From positions 1 through 64,000 of the forward strand of contig CAJTBO010000020.1 in the NCBI GenBank assembly GCA_910573755.1: a stretch of 64,000 nucleotides of DNA, written 5' to 3'. The position numbers and the translations under genes were made by a program. This document shows positions 40,559-49,433 of this stretch, piece by piece (positions within the stretch are counted from its first letter, which is position 1; the number at the start of each line of letters is the position of its first letter). The DNA is from Lachnospiraceae bacterium. Lineage in GTDB: Bacteria > Bacillota > Clostridia > Lachnospirales > Lachnospiraceae. Under the pieces are notes generated by a model. The model saw nothing but the letters and a program-made list of their open reading frames with translations. It ran no database searches and had not been told where the DNA came from.

Positions 40559-42787
40559 ATGAATAAAAGGATCTGGAAACGATTTGCGGCAATTCTTCTG
40601 ACCGCATGCTTGTTAAGCGGCTGCGGCCTGCCGGAGTTAAAGGATATGTTCCGTATGGAAGAGGATTCCGACAGGTTTCAGGCGGAGGATGACGATACGG
40701 GAGAGGAAAACGAGACAGTGGAAAATACATCGGAAGAGATTTCCGGTGAAGTTTTTGTTGCGGCAAAAAGCAGCAGGCCCGCACTGCTGAACAGGGATGC
40801 GGTAAAAGAGATTGATACGGCTTCTCCTGCTGTGTTGCCTTATGCGGTGGAGCCTGACCTGAGCAATATCGACAATCTCTGGCAGGTATACTTGAACGAC
40901 GAAATGGCAGAAAAGCTTGTGAAGAACGGTTTTGTGGTGTCAGGCAATGCCGGCGCGGAATTTTTTGAGCAGTATGAGTGGAACAGGTATTCTCTGGTTC
41001 CCAGTTTCGTGACAGTGGATTCCCTGATGCATACCTATCATCTGTATTTCAGTTATCTGATGAAAAATATAGAAAAAGACCATCTTTCGGATGCGCTGGC
41101 TGATCTGAGCGCAAAGATGGCGGAAAACAGCGCAGCCCAGTACGAACTGCTGCGCGGCACCGAATGGGAGGATGCGGCAGCCCGGAACGTGGCGTTTTTC
41201 ACAGTGGGCGCAAAGCTTCTTGATACGGACGTTCCTGACTGCGGTTATGCGGAGGATATGGTTTCACGGGAACTGGATGCCATAAACAGCGCCTCCGGTA
41301 TCGCGGATTGTGCCATAACCGGGAAAGAGGAAGACTATACCCAGTATATCCCGAGGGGATATTATGAGGGAGACGAGCAGTTGGAGCACTATTTTAAGGC
41401 GATGATGTGGTACGGCAGGATCCATTTTGAGCAGAAAGAGGAGGAACTGGATCGAAGCGCCCTGCTGATCACGCTGGCGCTTACGGAGGATGCGGAAAGC
41501 TACGGGCTATGGGAAAAGATATATGCGGTCACTTCGTTTTTTGCGGGGGCAAGCGATGATGCCGGTGTCTGTGAATACGCGCCGCTTATGGAAGAAGCCT
41601 ACGGCGGCAGTATTTCCGTAAAGGATCTGGCAAAAGATCAGGAAGCCTTTGACCGGTTTCGTGCCATGACAGCATCCCTTGTTCCGCCGCAGATCAATTC
41701 CGTCCCGATTCAGGACGGCGAAAGCAATGTGATACCGGGATTCCGGTTTATGGGGCAGCGGTTTACGATCGACGCGGCGGTTATGCAGCAGCTGATCTAT
41801 CAGAATGTAAGTGAAAACGGCGCTGGAGAGCGGCGCATGCTGCCGGATGTACTGGATGTGCCCGCGGCACTCGGCTCCGGTACGGCTCTGCAGATTTTAA
41901 ACGATCAGGGCGATACGGCATATGGCGGTTATTCGGAACACATGGAAAAGCTGAGAACGGGACTGGCAGCGGCAGATCAAACGTTGTGGACCGCAAGCCT
42001 CTATGCGAACTGGTTAAATACGCTCAGGCCGCTGCTCGATGAAAAAGGAGATGGATATCCCTTCTTTATGCAGAACGAAGAATGGGCGAAAAAGAATCTG
42101 GAATGCTTTGCGGGCAGCTTTACGGAATTAAAACATGATACCGTGCTTTATACAAAACAGATAATGGCGGAAATGGGCGGCGGTATGGAGGAAGAGCCCG
42201 ATGACAGGGGCTATGTGGAACCGGAACCCCTTGTTTACGGAAGATTTAAAAATCTGGCGTCGCTTACGGCTGAAGGATTGAAGGGCTACGGCATGCTGGA
42301 TTCCGCAGAGGAGGAGAACCTGATGAAATTGTCGGAGATGGCGGAAAAGCTCTTGACGATCGCCAACAAAGAACTTCAGGAAGAAGCACTGTCCGATGAA
42401 GAATATGAATTTATCAGAAGTTACGGCGGAAATCTGGAGCATTTCTGGATCGAGGCCGTGAAAAATGATACCGGCGTGGAGGCGGCGCAGGAACTTCCCG
42501 CCGCCGTGGTGGTAGATATCGCGACAGACCCGAACGGACAGGTGCTGGAGGCAGCGACAGGCAATCCTTCCGCCATTTATGTGGCGGTGAAGGTTGATGG
42601 CAGGGTGAAGATTGCAAAAGGAAGCGTCTATACGTTTTATCAGTTCCCCTGGCCGATGGATGACAGGCTGACCGATTCTAAATGGCGTTACCTGATGGGA
42701 TATCAGGCGGATGAGAACGGCAACTGGAATTATGACGGGGAACCGCCGGTAAAACAGCCGGAGTGGACGCAGAGTTACCGATACTGA
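40559..42787 (+). CDS. DUF3160 lipoprotein
   Basis: A 742-residue lipoprotein (lipobox LSGC near residue 20, then an acidic linker). The rest is a DUF3160 domain, recognised by LVPSFVTVDSLMHTYHLYFS, MMWYGRIHF and MGQRFTIDAAVMQQLIYQNV. Start chosen at ATG 40559; an in-frame GTG at 40550 sits closer to AAGGA and would add three residues. The domain is alpha-helical and common in secreted proteins; function unknown. Its end is followed by a 100-base gap to the CapA-like gene, probably in one transcript. Confidence 0.85.
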   Translation: MNKRIWKRFAAILLTACLLSGCGLPELKDMFRMEEDSDRFQAEDDDTGEENETVENTSEEISGEVFVAAKSSRPALLNRDAVKEIDTASPAVLPYAVEPDLSNIDNLWQVYLNDEMAEKLVKNGFVVSGNAGAEFFEQYEWNRYSLVPSFVTVDSLMHTYHLYFSYLMKNIEKDHLSDALADLSAKMAENSAAQYELLRGTEWEDAAARNVAFFTVGAKLLDTDVPDCGYAEDMVSRELDAINSASGIADCAITGKEEDYTQYIPRGYYEGDEQLEHYFKAMMWYGRIHFEQKEEELDRSALLITLALTEDAESYGLWEKIYAVTSFFAGASDDAGVCEYAPLMEEAYGGSISVKDLAKDQEAFDRFRAMTASLVPPQINSVPIQDGESNVIPGFRFMGQRFTIDAAVMQQLIYQNVSENGAGERRMLPDVLDVPAALGSGTALQILNDQGDTAYGGYSEHMEKLRTGLAAADQTLWTASLYANWLNTLRPLLDEKGDGYPFFMQNEEWAKKNLECFAGSFTELKHDTVLYTKQIMAEMGGGMEEEPDDRGYVEPEPLVYGRFKNLASLTAEGLKGYGMLDSAEEENLMKLSEMAEKLLTIANKELQEEALSDEEYEFIRSYGGNLEHFWIEAVKNDTGVEAAQELPAAVVVDIATDPNGQVLEAATGNPSAIYVAVKVDGRVKIAKGSVYTFYQFPWPMDDRLTDSKWRYLMGYQADENGNWNYDGEPPVKQPEWTQSYRY

Positions 42788-42887
42788 TCTGCCTCTTTAA
42801 GGACGGCGGCAGGAATAAAAAGTGAATCGTCCGGGAGCCGTGGCTGCTTACGGGCTGTTTCCTTTCAAGCGGCGAAGGGAGCAATAA

Positions 42888-44369
42888 ATGAAGCGCAGGA
42901 TGCTGCGGCAGGAAAATATGAGATCATGTTTTAAAAGGGCGGTCATCATCATAACGGCGCTTGCGGCAGGCGGCACCGTTTTATACGGCTTGTGGGCAAG
43001 GGGTACGTTTCTGCCGGGATGGATCATCTGGGAGGAAAATAATATAACGGATACATCCGGGGATTATACAATCTCTTTAGCGGAGGAAACGGTATATGTC
43101 AGGTATCAGGAGACGGAAGTCTGGCAGTCACCAAAAGGGGTGAAGGTTCAGCAGGTATTATCCTGTGATATCGACCGCGACGGCGGGGAGGAGCTGATCC
43201 TGCTCTGCTGGAAAAGAGGGCGTTTCGGTAAATATAAGCCGTTCTGGATAGAAAAAGATGAAAAAAGCTGGTCCCAGCATATTTTTGTGTACGATTATGC
43301 GGAAGATGCGATTCTGCCGCAGTGGATGTCCTCCTATATCGGGCAGGATGTGGCAGAGATGTCATCCGGCGGCGGAAAGGATTCCATGCAGTGGCTTCTG
43401 CTGACAGATCCCAAAGGGGAAACAAGCTGCTGGCGATGGGACTCCTGGGGGTTCACAAAGGATGAGGCGGAAGTTTCTTTTGTGGTATTCGGCGATAACC
43501 TGATCCATGAACCGATCTACAGATACGGTTTGAATCAGGGCGGAAATTTCGACTTTCTGTTTGAACAGGTGAAGGCTGTCATCGATAAAAGTGACGTTAG
43601 TGTCATTAATCAGGAGACGCCCCTTGTCACGGAGTATTCGGAATACGGTGATTATCCAAGATTCGGAACACCCGTTCAGGTGGGGCAGGCCATTGTGGAC
43701 GCGGGATTTGATGTGGTTACCTGTGCGACCAATCATGCACTTGACAGAGGGGCAAAGGGGATTCATACTACAAAGGAATATTTTACAAAACAGGACGTCT
43801 GCTGTCTCGGCATCCAGACCGGGGATGAACCGGAAAGAAAGCCTTACGAGATTATCAAAAGAAATAATATCAGGTTTGCACTGTTTAATTATACCTACGG
43901 CACAAACGGGATATCCCTGCCGGAAGGAAATCCTTTTACGGTACATCTGCTGGAAAACGAGGAGCAGATCAGGGCGGATATACAAAAGGCCCGCAGGGAA
44001 GCGGATATGGTCATTGTTTTTGTCCACTGGGGCACTGAAAACTCCGCGGAGACGGATGCTTTTCAGGAAAGATGGACGGATGTTTTTCTGGACAGTAAAG
44101 CGGACGTGATCGTCGGAACCCATCCCCATGTATTGCAGGATTATGAGATGCTTGAGGGGGAGGAGGGGCACAGGATGCTTGTGTTTTACTCCATCGGAAA
44201 TTTTGTCAGCGCGCAGCCGGAAAAGTCCAGCGTAAAAGGCGGGATGGCGGAATTTGTCATAGCGCCTGCGCCGGGAGGATATGAGATTGTCGAATACAGC
44301 CTTACGCCTCTGACAATCAGATGGGAGAGCGGCGGGAAGTATACACCGGTCTTTTCCGGGGAGAAATGA
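42888..44369 (+). CDS. CapA family protein (PGA_cap metallophosphoesterase-like)
   Basis: A 493-residue protein with a single N-terminal anchor (IIITALAAGGTVLYGLWA). A beta-rich region (about 50-190, ending in SCWRWDSWGF) precedes the CapA domain: VVFGDNLIHEPIYRYG, VSVINQETPLV, VTCATNHALDRG, VHWGTEN and VIVGTHPHVLQDYE, the metal-binding blocks of the calcineurin-like CapA fold. CapA of Bacillus helps poly-gamma-glutamate export, but no capB/capC neighbours are present. An extracytoplasmic hydrolase of unknown substrate is the safest call. The first 190 residues are not seen in plain CapA. Confidence 0.85.
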   Translation: MKRRMLRQENMRSCFKRAVIIITALAAGGTVLYGLWARGTFLPGWIIWEENNITDTSGDYTISLAEETVYVRYQETEVWQSPKGVKVQQVLSCDIDRDGGEELILLCWKRGRFGKYKPFWIEKDEKSWSQHIFVYDYAEDAILPQWMSSYIGQDVAEMSSGGGKDSMQWLLLTDPKGETSCWRWDSWGFTKDEAEVSFVVFGDNLIHEPIYRYGLNQGGNFDFLFEQVKAVIDKSDVSVINQETPLVTEYSEYGDYPRFGTPVQVGQAIVDAGFDVVTCATNHALDRGAKGIHTTKEYFTKQDVCCLGIQTGDEPERKPYEIIKRNNIRFALFNYTYGTNGISLPEGNPFTVHLLENEEQIRADIQKARREADMVIVFVHWGTENSAETDAFQERWTDVFLDSKADVIVGTHPHVLQDYEMLEGEEGHRMLVFYSIGNFVSAQPEKSSVKGGMAEFVIAPAPGGYEIVEYSLTPLTIRWESGGKYTPVFSGEK

Positions 44370-44476
44370 TGACCGACAAAAGATTGTGTGCATGCGATGG
44401 ATGATGCACGGGATAATGGCACATGGCGCGGGAAGCAGTAAAATAAAATGAGCCAGGCAGAAGGGAATATATAAAT

Positions 44477-45346
44477 ATGGAAAACAAAAGAGCATTTTTA
44501 AAAGATAAGCAGAGAATCGTTATCAAGATCGGTTCCTCTTCCTTACAGCATCCCGAGACCGGCGATCTGGATTATACGAAACTGGATGTACTGGTGCGGG
44601 AACTGTGCAATCTGCGGAATATGGGAAAGGATGTGGTGCTGGTGACTTCCGGTGCGATCTCTGTCGGGAAAAAGGCAGTGCATATCACGGAGATAGACGG
44701 CGAGGACGAGGATCACAACATTGCGGTGAAGCAGGCGTGCGCCGCGGTAGGGCAGGCGAGGCTGATGATGATCTATCAGAAGATCTTTGCGGAATACAAT
44801 CAGATGACGGCGCAGATACTGATGACTAAAAATACGATCATAGATAATCTGAACCGCTATAATGCCCGGAATACGTTTCGGGAACTTCTGCATATGGGGG
44901 TCGTGCCGATCGTAAATGAAAATGATACGGTGGCGACCTATGAAATTGAGATTGGCGATAACGATACGCTCTCTGCCATTGTGGCTGCGCTGATCGATGC
45001 GGATCTTCTGATATTGCTCTCCGATATCGACGGGCTCTACACCGATGATCCCCGCACCAATCCCGATGCGGAATTTGTGGAGGAGGTGGACTCCCTGGAT
45101 CAGGAAACCATGCAGATGGGCAAGGCATCCACCGGAAGCAGCAGCGGAACAGGCGGCATGAATACGAAACTGCTGGCGGCAAAGATCGCAACCAAGTCGG
45201 GGATTGATATGCTGATCGCCAACAGTAAAGACATTAAAGTGATCCACAGGCTGCTGGCAGGCACGCAGATCGGGACGCTGTTCCGCAGCGCCGGATATGA
45301 CGGAAAATTTGATCTGCCGCTGTTTGTGGAGCGGATGCACAGATAG
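44477..45346 (+). CDS. proB: Glutamate 5-kinase
   Basis: A 289-residue amino-acid kinase fold enzyme, first step of proline synthesis. KIGSSSLQHPETG, VTSGAISVGK, NENDTVATYEIEIGDNDTLS and LSDIDGLYTDDPRTNP are diagnostic, and GTGGMNTKLLAAKIA is the phosphate-binding site. It lacks the C-terminal PUA domain of the longer form, as many Firmicute ProB proteins do. The proA gene lies 1.1 kb downstream; the folate-ligase gene and a dead gene separate them. Confidence 0.95.
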   Translation: MENKRAFLKDKQRIVIKIGSSSLQHPETGDLDYTKLDVLVRELCNLRNMGKDVVLVTSGAISVGKKAVHITEIDGEDEDHNIAVKQACAAVGQARLMMIYQKIFAEYNQMTAQILMTKNTIIDNLNRYNARNTFRELLHMGVVPIVNENDTVATYEIEIGDNDTLSAIVAALIDADLLILLSDIDGLYTDDPRTNPDAEFVEEVDSLDQETMQMGKASTGSSSGTGGMNTKLLAAKIATKSGIDMLIANSKDIKVIHRLLAGTQIGTLFRSAGYDGKFDLPLFVERMHR

Positions 45347-45357
45347 GGGAACCGGCA

Positions 45358-46146
45358 GTGGAGAAAGAAAATACGGAAAAACCAAACAGAAAAAAAGCGG
45401 CATTGAGAAAACATATCCTGCAGGATCGAAATGCCATTTTACCGGTGCAGAGACAGCAGTGGGACCGGCAGATATTCCGGCGCCTTGTTGCATATGACAG
45501 GGCGCATCCCTGCAGCGCCTATTTATGCTATGTAAGTTATAAAAGCGAGGTTTCCACGAAAGAATTTATACGCCGGTGTTTAGAGGAGGAAAAGCCCGTT
45601 TTTGTGCCGAAGGTTTTGACGGACAGGCATCCTCTGCCGGATGGAAAAGATGAACCTGATAACAGGATGGATAGCGCGCCGCCGGAAATGGAATTTTATC
45701 AGATTACTGCATGGGAAGAGTTAAAAAAAGGGTATCAGGGGATCTTGGAACCGGAAGTTCTGCCGGAAAGATCTTTTTTTGAACAGTTCAGAAAACCGGC
45801 GCTGTCAAAGCAGATGAAAGCAGTTAACAGGACGGAAGAGAGAGAGGGCACTGTTGCGAAAAACGAAAAAAATATACTCTGTTTTCGTATGCTGCTGCCC
45901 GGAGCGGTATTCGATAAAACAGGAAACCGTATCGGCTACGGCGGCGGATTTTATGACAGATGGCTTGCCCGATGGAACGGATTTCAATGCGGCAGTGCGG
46001 AACCTGCTGTGATACTGGAAAAGATTGCTCTGGCATATCAGATGCAGATTGTGGATAGAATTCCGGCAGAATTTTTTGACCAAAAAGCAGATTGTATTAT
46101 TACAGAAGAAAGTGTAATGAATAATATCAGGGAGGAACAGACATGA
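45358..46146 (+). CDS. 5-formyltetrahydrofolate cyclo-ligase
   Basis: A 262-residue protein with the ligase signature GNRIGYGGGFYDRWLA near residue 190 and VFVPKV, LEPE motifs of the family. Starts at GTG 45358 with AGGGGA 7 bases upstream and 11 bases after proB. It is about 60 residues longer than usual: extra, poorly structured segments lie at 88-105 and 140-180 (FFEQFRKPALSKQMKAVNRT and following). Makes 5,10-methenyl-THF from 5-formyl-THF. Co-transcription with proB is likely. Confidence 0.85.
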   Translation: MEKENTEKPNRKKAALRKHILQDRNAILPVQRQQWDRQIFRRLVAYDRAHPCSAYLCYVSYKSEVSTKEFIRRCLEEEKPVFVPKVLTDRHPLPDGKDEPDNRMDSAPPEMEFYQITAWEELKKGYQGILEPEVLPERSFFEQFRKPALSKQMKAVNRTEEREGTVAKNEKNILCFRMLLPGAVFDKTGNRIGYGGGFYDRWLARWNGFQCGSAEPAVILEKIALAYQMQIVDRIPAEFFDQKADCIITEESVMNNIREEQT

Positions 46147-46390
46147 TGCAGGAAACCTTTGACGATAAAACGGTGCCCTTATTGACGCCGGAAGCTGTCT
46201 ACAGGAAATAAGAAAAAATATGCGACCTATGTGTGGTCACTTTTTCCTGGAAGGTGATCGAATGGGCTCTGGAGCATTTAACTGCGAGCCGGTGGCAGAA
46301 ATCGGGTGTTGTAACGGAAGTGAGCGTGAGTGGGACATGCAGATAAAATGTTTCTTGCTGGCGCTGGAACTTGCGCTGACATAAAGCTGC
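46143..46390 (+). pseudogene. Decayed nucleoside-phosphorylase-like gene
   Basis: The start is intact: GGAGG then ATGATG at 46143, reading MMQETFDDKTVPLLTPEAVY and stopping at TAA 46209-46211. The same frame goes on as EKICDLCVVTFSWKVIEWAL and EHL. Another frame then gives CEPVAEIGCCNG (46283 on), and a third gives [12 protein letters not shown] (46345 on). Together they follow the N-terminal order of a phosphorylase-like family of gut clostridia that I recall (ETFD, ..CxxCIVTF.., ..AEI..NG, ..AGAGT). So one stop and at least two frameshifts; the rest is gone. Assignment by memory of the motif order. Confidence 0.55.
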
Positions 46391-46436
46391 CGGCAGGAGG
46401 AACGGAAAGAGGAAAAAGAAAAGGGAGAAAAAAGCA

Positions 46437-47681
46437 ATGAATCTGGAATTACTTTGTAAAAATGCCGCCGCTGTAAAATATGAAATGCAGACATTATCCG
46501 CCGGACAAAAAAATCAGGTTTTGCTGCAAAGTGCAGAGACGCTGATCGCAGAGCAGGAAAAAATATTGAGCGCCAATAAAAAGGATATGCAGAACGCCGT
46601 TGAAAAAGGCATGCCTTTAGGGCTGCAGGACCGGCTCCGGCTAAACGGCGCCCGGATCGAAGGGATGGCGGAGGGATTAAGGCAGATTGCCGGCCTGCCT
46701 GATCCTGTGGGAGAAGTGATGGAGCAGTTTGACCGTCCGAACGGGCTGCACATCGAAAAATGCCGTGTGCCCATCGGGGTGATCGGCATTATCTACGAGG
46801 CGAGGCCGAACGTAACGGCAGACGCCTTCGGGCTTTGCTTTAAAACCGGTAACGTGGCGATCTTAAAGGGCGGAAGCGATGCTTTTTATTCCAATCAGAT
46901 GATCGTGGAGGTATTGCGGGGGGTACTGGAAAAGAACGGTATCTCTGCGGACGCCCTGACCATGATTGAAGATACAAGCCGTGAGACTGCCGCCGCCTTT
47001 ATGAAGATGCACCGGTATGTCAATCTGCTGATCCCGAGGGGCGGTGCAGGCCTGATCCGCAGTGTGGTGGAAAACAGTACGATCCCCGTGATCGAGACAG
47101 GAACCGGAAACTGTCATATCTATGTGGATGAGGAGGCGGATCTTGATATGGCGGTTTCGGTAATCGTCAACGCCAAAACCCAGCGGATCGGGGTCTGCAA
47201 CGCCTGCGAATCTCTGGTGATCCACGAAAAGATAAAGGATGCACTGCTGCCGAGACTGGCGGAAAAGCTGCGGGAGAGCCGGGTGGAGATCAGGGGCGAC
47301 GAACAGGTCTGCGCCGTTTTGCCGGAGAGCATTCCCGCCACGGAGGAGGATTACGGAACAGAATATCTGGATTATATCCTGTCGATGAAAACGGTGAGCG
47401 GTATAGAAGAGGCGATCGCCCATATCAACCGCTATAATACGGGGCATTCCGAGGCGATCATCACGAAAAATGACGCCCGTGCAAAGCAGTTTTTGCGGGA
47501 GGTGGATGCCGCCTGCGTCTATGTGAATGCTTCCACAAGGTTTACGGACGGTTTTGAATTCGGTTTCGGAGCGGAGATCGGCATCAGCACCCAGATGCTT
47601 CACGCGAGGGGACCGATGGGGCTGAAGGAACTGACAAGCTACAAATATCAGATCTACGGAAACGGGCAGATACGCGGCTGA
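46437..47681 (+). CDS. proA: Gamma-glutamyl phosphate reductase
   Basis: A 414-residue aldehyde-dehydrogenase-fold enzyme, second step of proline synthesis. [48 protein letters not shown] and the catalytic Cys in [11 protein letters not shown] are all present, and [20 protein letters not shown] closes the protein. Normal length. Completes the proB/proA pair despite the decayed gene between them. AAGGGAGAAAAAAG precedes ATG 46437. Confidence 0.96.
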   Translation: MNLELLCKNAAAVKYEMQTLSAGQKNQVLLQSAETLIAEQEKILSANKKDMQNAVEKGMPLGLQDRLRLNGARIEGMAEGLRQIAGLPDPVGEVMEQFDRPNGLHIEKCRVPIGVIGIIYEARPNVTADAFGLCFKTGNVAILKGGSDAFYSNQMIVEVLRGVLEKNGISADALTMIEDTSRETAAAFMKMHRYVNLLIPRGGAGLIRSVVENSTIPVIETGTGNCHIYVDEEADLDMAVSVIVNAKTQRIGVCNACESLVIHEKIKDALLPRLAEKLRESRVEIRGDEQVCAVLPESIPATEEDYGTEYLDYILSMKTVSGIEEAIAHINRYNTGHSEAIITKNDARAKQFLREVDAACVYVNASTRFTDGFEFGFGAEIGISTQMLHARGPMGLKELTSYKYQIYGNGQIRG

Positions 47682-47819
47682 CAGTGGTGCAAAGGAGAGA
47701 GAAGAACAGAAAAAACTTTGTGAAAAGTGCCGTTGAAAATTTTGAAGAACAAATTTTGAGGTATCTGTAGAAGGTTTCATATTGGAAGGAAGGGTACTGC
47801 AGCTTGAGAGGAAAATAAA

Positions 47820-48593
47820 ATGTCTGGAAATAAAAAATATCCTCTGGAGGATATGGAGGAGAACCGGCGCTATTTTGATGAGATCGCGGATCTGCTTTTG
47901 TCCCGGGAGAAGGAGAAAAACGGCTTCGGCACATTGGCGGAAAAGACGATCCATGAGGTGATCAAGGATTTTTACTGTTATGACCACGACTTTCAGGAGC
48001 AGAAAAGAGGGCGTTACATAGCGGATATCGCGGTGGGAGACGATATCTGGGAGATTCAGACCGGGGCGTTCCATAAACTGCGCGGAAAACTGGACGCTTT
48101 TTTGAAAAAATATCATGTCACCGTGATCTATCCTGTTCCGGTGGAAAAAAAAGTATACTGGCTGGATCAGGAGACCGGCGCCATCACCGGCGGCAGGCGT
48201 TCCCCGCGCAAAGGAAACGCCTACGATGTGTTTTGGGAACTGTATAAGATCCGTCCTTATCTCGCGGATCCCAATCTGTCCATTCATGTTTTTCTGATGG
48301 ATATGGAAGAATATAAACTGTTAAACGGCTGGAGCAGGGATAAAAAAAGGGGCGCTTCCCGCTATGACCGTCTGCCGGGGAAGCTGAGGGATATTGTCCG
48401 GCTTGAAACGAAAAAAGACTACAGCTATTTTCTGCCGGACAGCCTGCCGGAAGAATTCACGTCGCTGGATCTGGCTAAATGTGCCCGTATTCCGAGAGAT
48501 ACGGCGCAGACCTGTCTTTTGATCCTGCGGGATCTGGAGATCGTGGAACTGACCGGAAAACAGGGACGGGCGAATTTACATCGGATTCTGTAA
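47820..48593 (+). CDS. Putative PD-(D/E)XK-like nuclease with winged-helix C-terminus
   Basis: A 257-residue protein. AEKTIHEVIKDFYCYDHDFQ, then GRYIADIAVGDDIWEIQTGA, gives the order of a PD-(D/E)XK core: helix Glu, strand Asp (D69-ish) and E-x-Q. YHVTVIYPVPVEKKVYWLD follows, then a lysine-rich linker. The C-terminal 70 residues (SLDLAKCARIPRDTAQTCLL onwards) look like a winged helix. Similar architectures occur in Firmicute proteins of unknown role, perhaps DNA repair or restriction. No methylase or partner is nearby, and it may simply bind DNA. Confidence 0.55.
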   Translation: MSGNKKYPLEDMEENRRYFDEIADLLLSREKEKNGFGTLAEKTIHEVIKDFYCYDHDFQEQKRGRYIADIAVGDDIWEIQTGAFHKLRGKLDAFLKKYHVTVIYPVPVEKKVYWLDQETGAITGGRRSPRKGNAYDVFWELYKIRPYLADPNLSIHVFLMDMEEYKLLNGWSRDKKRGASRYDRLPGKLRDIVRLETKKDYSYFLPDSLPEEFTSLDLAKCARIPRDTAQTCLLILRDLEIVELTGKQGRANLHRIL

Positions 48594-48690
48594 TGCTTTT
48601 TTGTAGTTGTTCCGTTATGGAATCATATGTTGGAGAAAAGGCGTTAAAATACATTAAAATTCCGGTGTACAGAAGGAAAGAGGAAGCAGC

Positions 48691-49272
48691 ATGCATTACA
48701 TAGAAGAACTGAAACAGTATCATCCCGGGAACGAACAGGAGGCAGCCGATAAGGAAACGATTCTGGCATACATCGAAACATTCCCGGATACCATCCTCAC
48801 AAGGGAAAACCGCTTTGCCCATATGACGGGTTCCTCCATGATCTTCAACAGGGAGCGGGACAAAGTATTGATGGTCTATCACAATATCTACCGTTCCTGG
48901 TCCTGGACCGGCGGGCATGCGGACGGCGAGGAGGATATGTTATTTGTCGCCAGAAAGGAAGCGAAAGAAGAAACGGGAGTTAAGACGCTGAAAGTATTGG
49001 GCAAAAATGCGGATGATGGTTTTCTTTCGGCGGTGGATGTACTGCCGGTCTGGGGACATGTGAAAAGAGGGCAGTATATCACTTCACATCTGCACCTGAA
49101 TTTCAGCTATTTATTTGAGGCTGAGGAAAAGGACATACTGCGTATCAAAGAAGATGAAAATTCTCAGGTGGCATGGCTGCCGGTTTCGGAGTTAAAGACA
49201 AAGGTGACGGAACCGGATATGATTCCGGTTTATGAAAAACTGATCCGGCTGGGGCGGGAAATTATCGGATAG
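48691..49272 (+). CDS. Nudix hydrolase
   Basis: A 193-residue protein with the Nudix box GHADGEEDMLFVARKEAKEETGV near residues 75-97. It fits Gx5Ex7REUxEExGU except that the Arg of REU is Lys. N-terminal 45 residues are helical. Substrate unknown; the box is complete enough for pyrophosphohydrolase activity. AAAGAGGAAG precedes ATG 48691. Confidence 0.88.
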   Translation: MHYIEELKQYHPGNEQEAADKETILAYIETFPDTILTRENRFAHMTGSSMIFNRERDKVLMVYHNIYRSWSWTGGHADGEEDMLFVARKEAKEETGVKTLKVLGKNADDGFLSAVDVLPVWGHVKRGQYITSHLHLNFSYLFEAEEKDILRIKEDENSQVAWLPVSELKTKVTEPDMIPVYEKLIRLGREIIG

Positions 49273-49349
49273 ATGGAAGGCATCTTTTGTGAACCATTGT
49301 TTTTTTCTCTCAGCACTTTAAGGGCGGAAAAGTAAACGGATGACTTTTC

Positions 49350-49378
49350 TTGTAAAAAATCCGAAAATAAAGTATAAT
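49350..49378 (+). promoter_or_regulatory. Sigma-A promoter upstream of miaB
   Basis: TTGTAA (49350-49355), 17-base spacer AAAATCCGAAAATAAAG, TATAAT (49373-49378); start codon 56 bases downstream. Probably drives miaB and the mutS-mutL genes after it. Confidence 0.75.
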
Positions 49379-49433
49379 CAACACTGCGGATAAAAAGAAA
49401 ACCGAAGATTAAGAAAGGCAAAAAATCGGGAAG

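Noticed and set aside
43362-44495. 377-codon minus-strand ORF
   Set aside because: Antisense to the CapA-family gene, whose metal-binding blocks are all present.
46863-48287. 474-codon minus-strand ORF spanning proA and the next gene
   Set aside because: Antisense to proA, which has full family motifs; low-complexity His/Arg/Phe composition typical of shadow frames.
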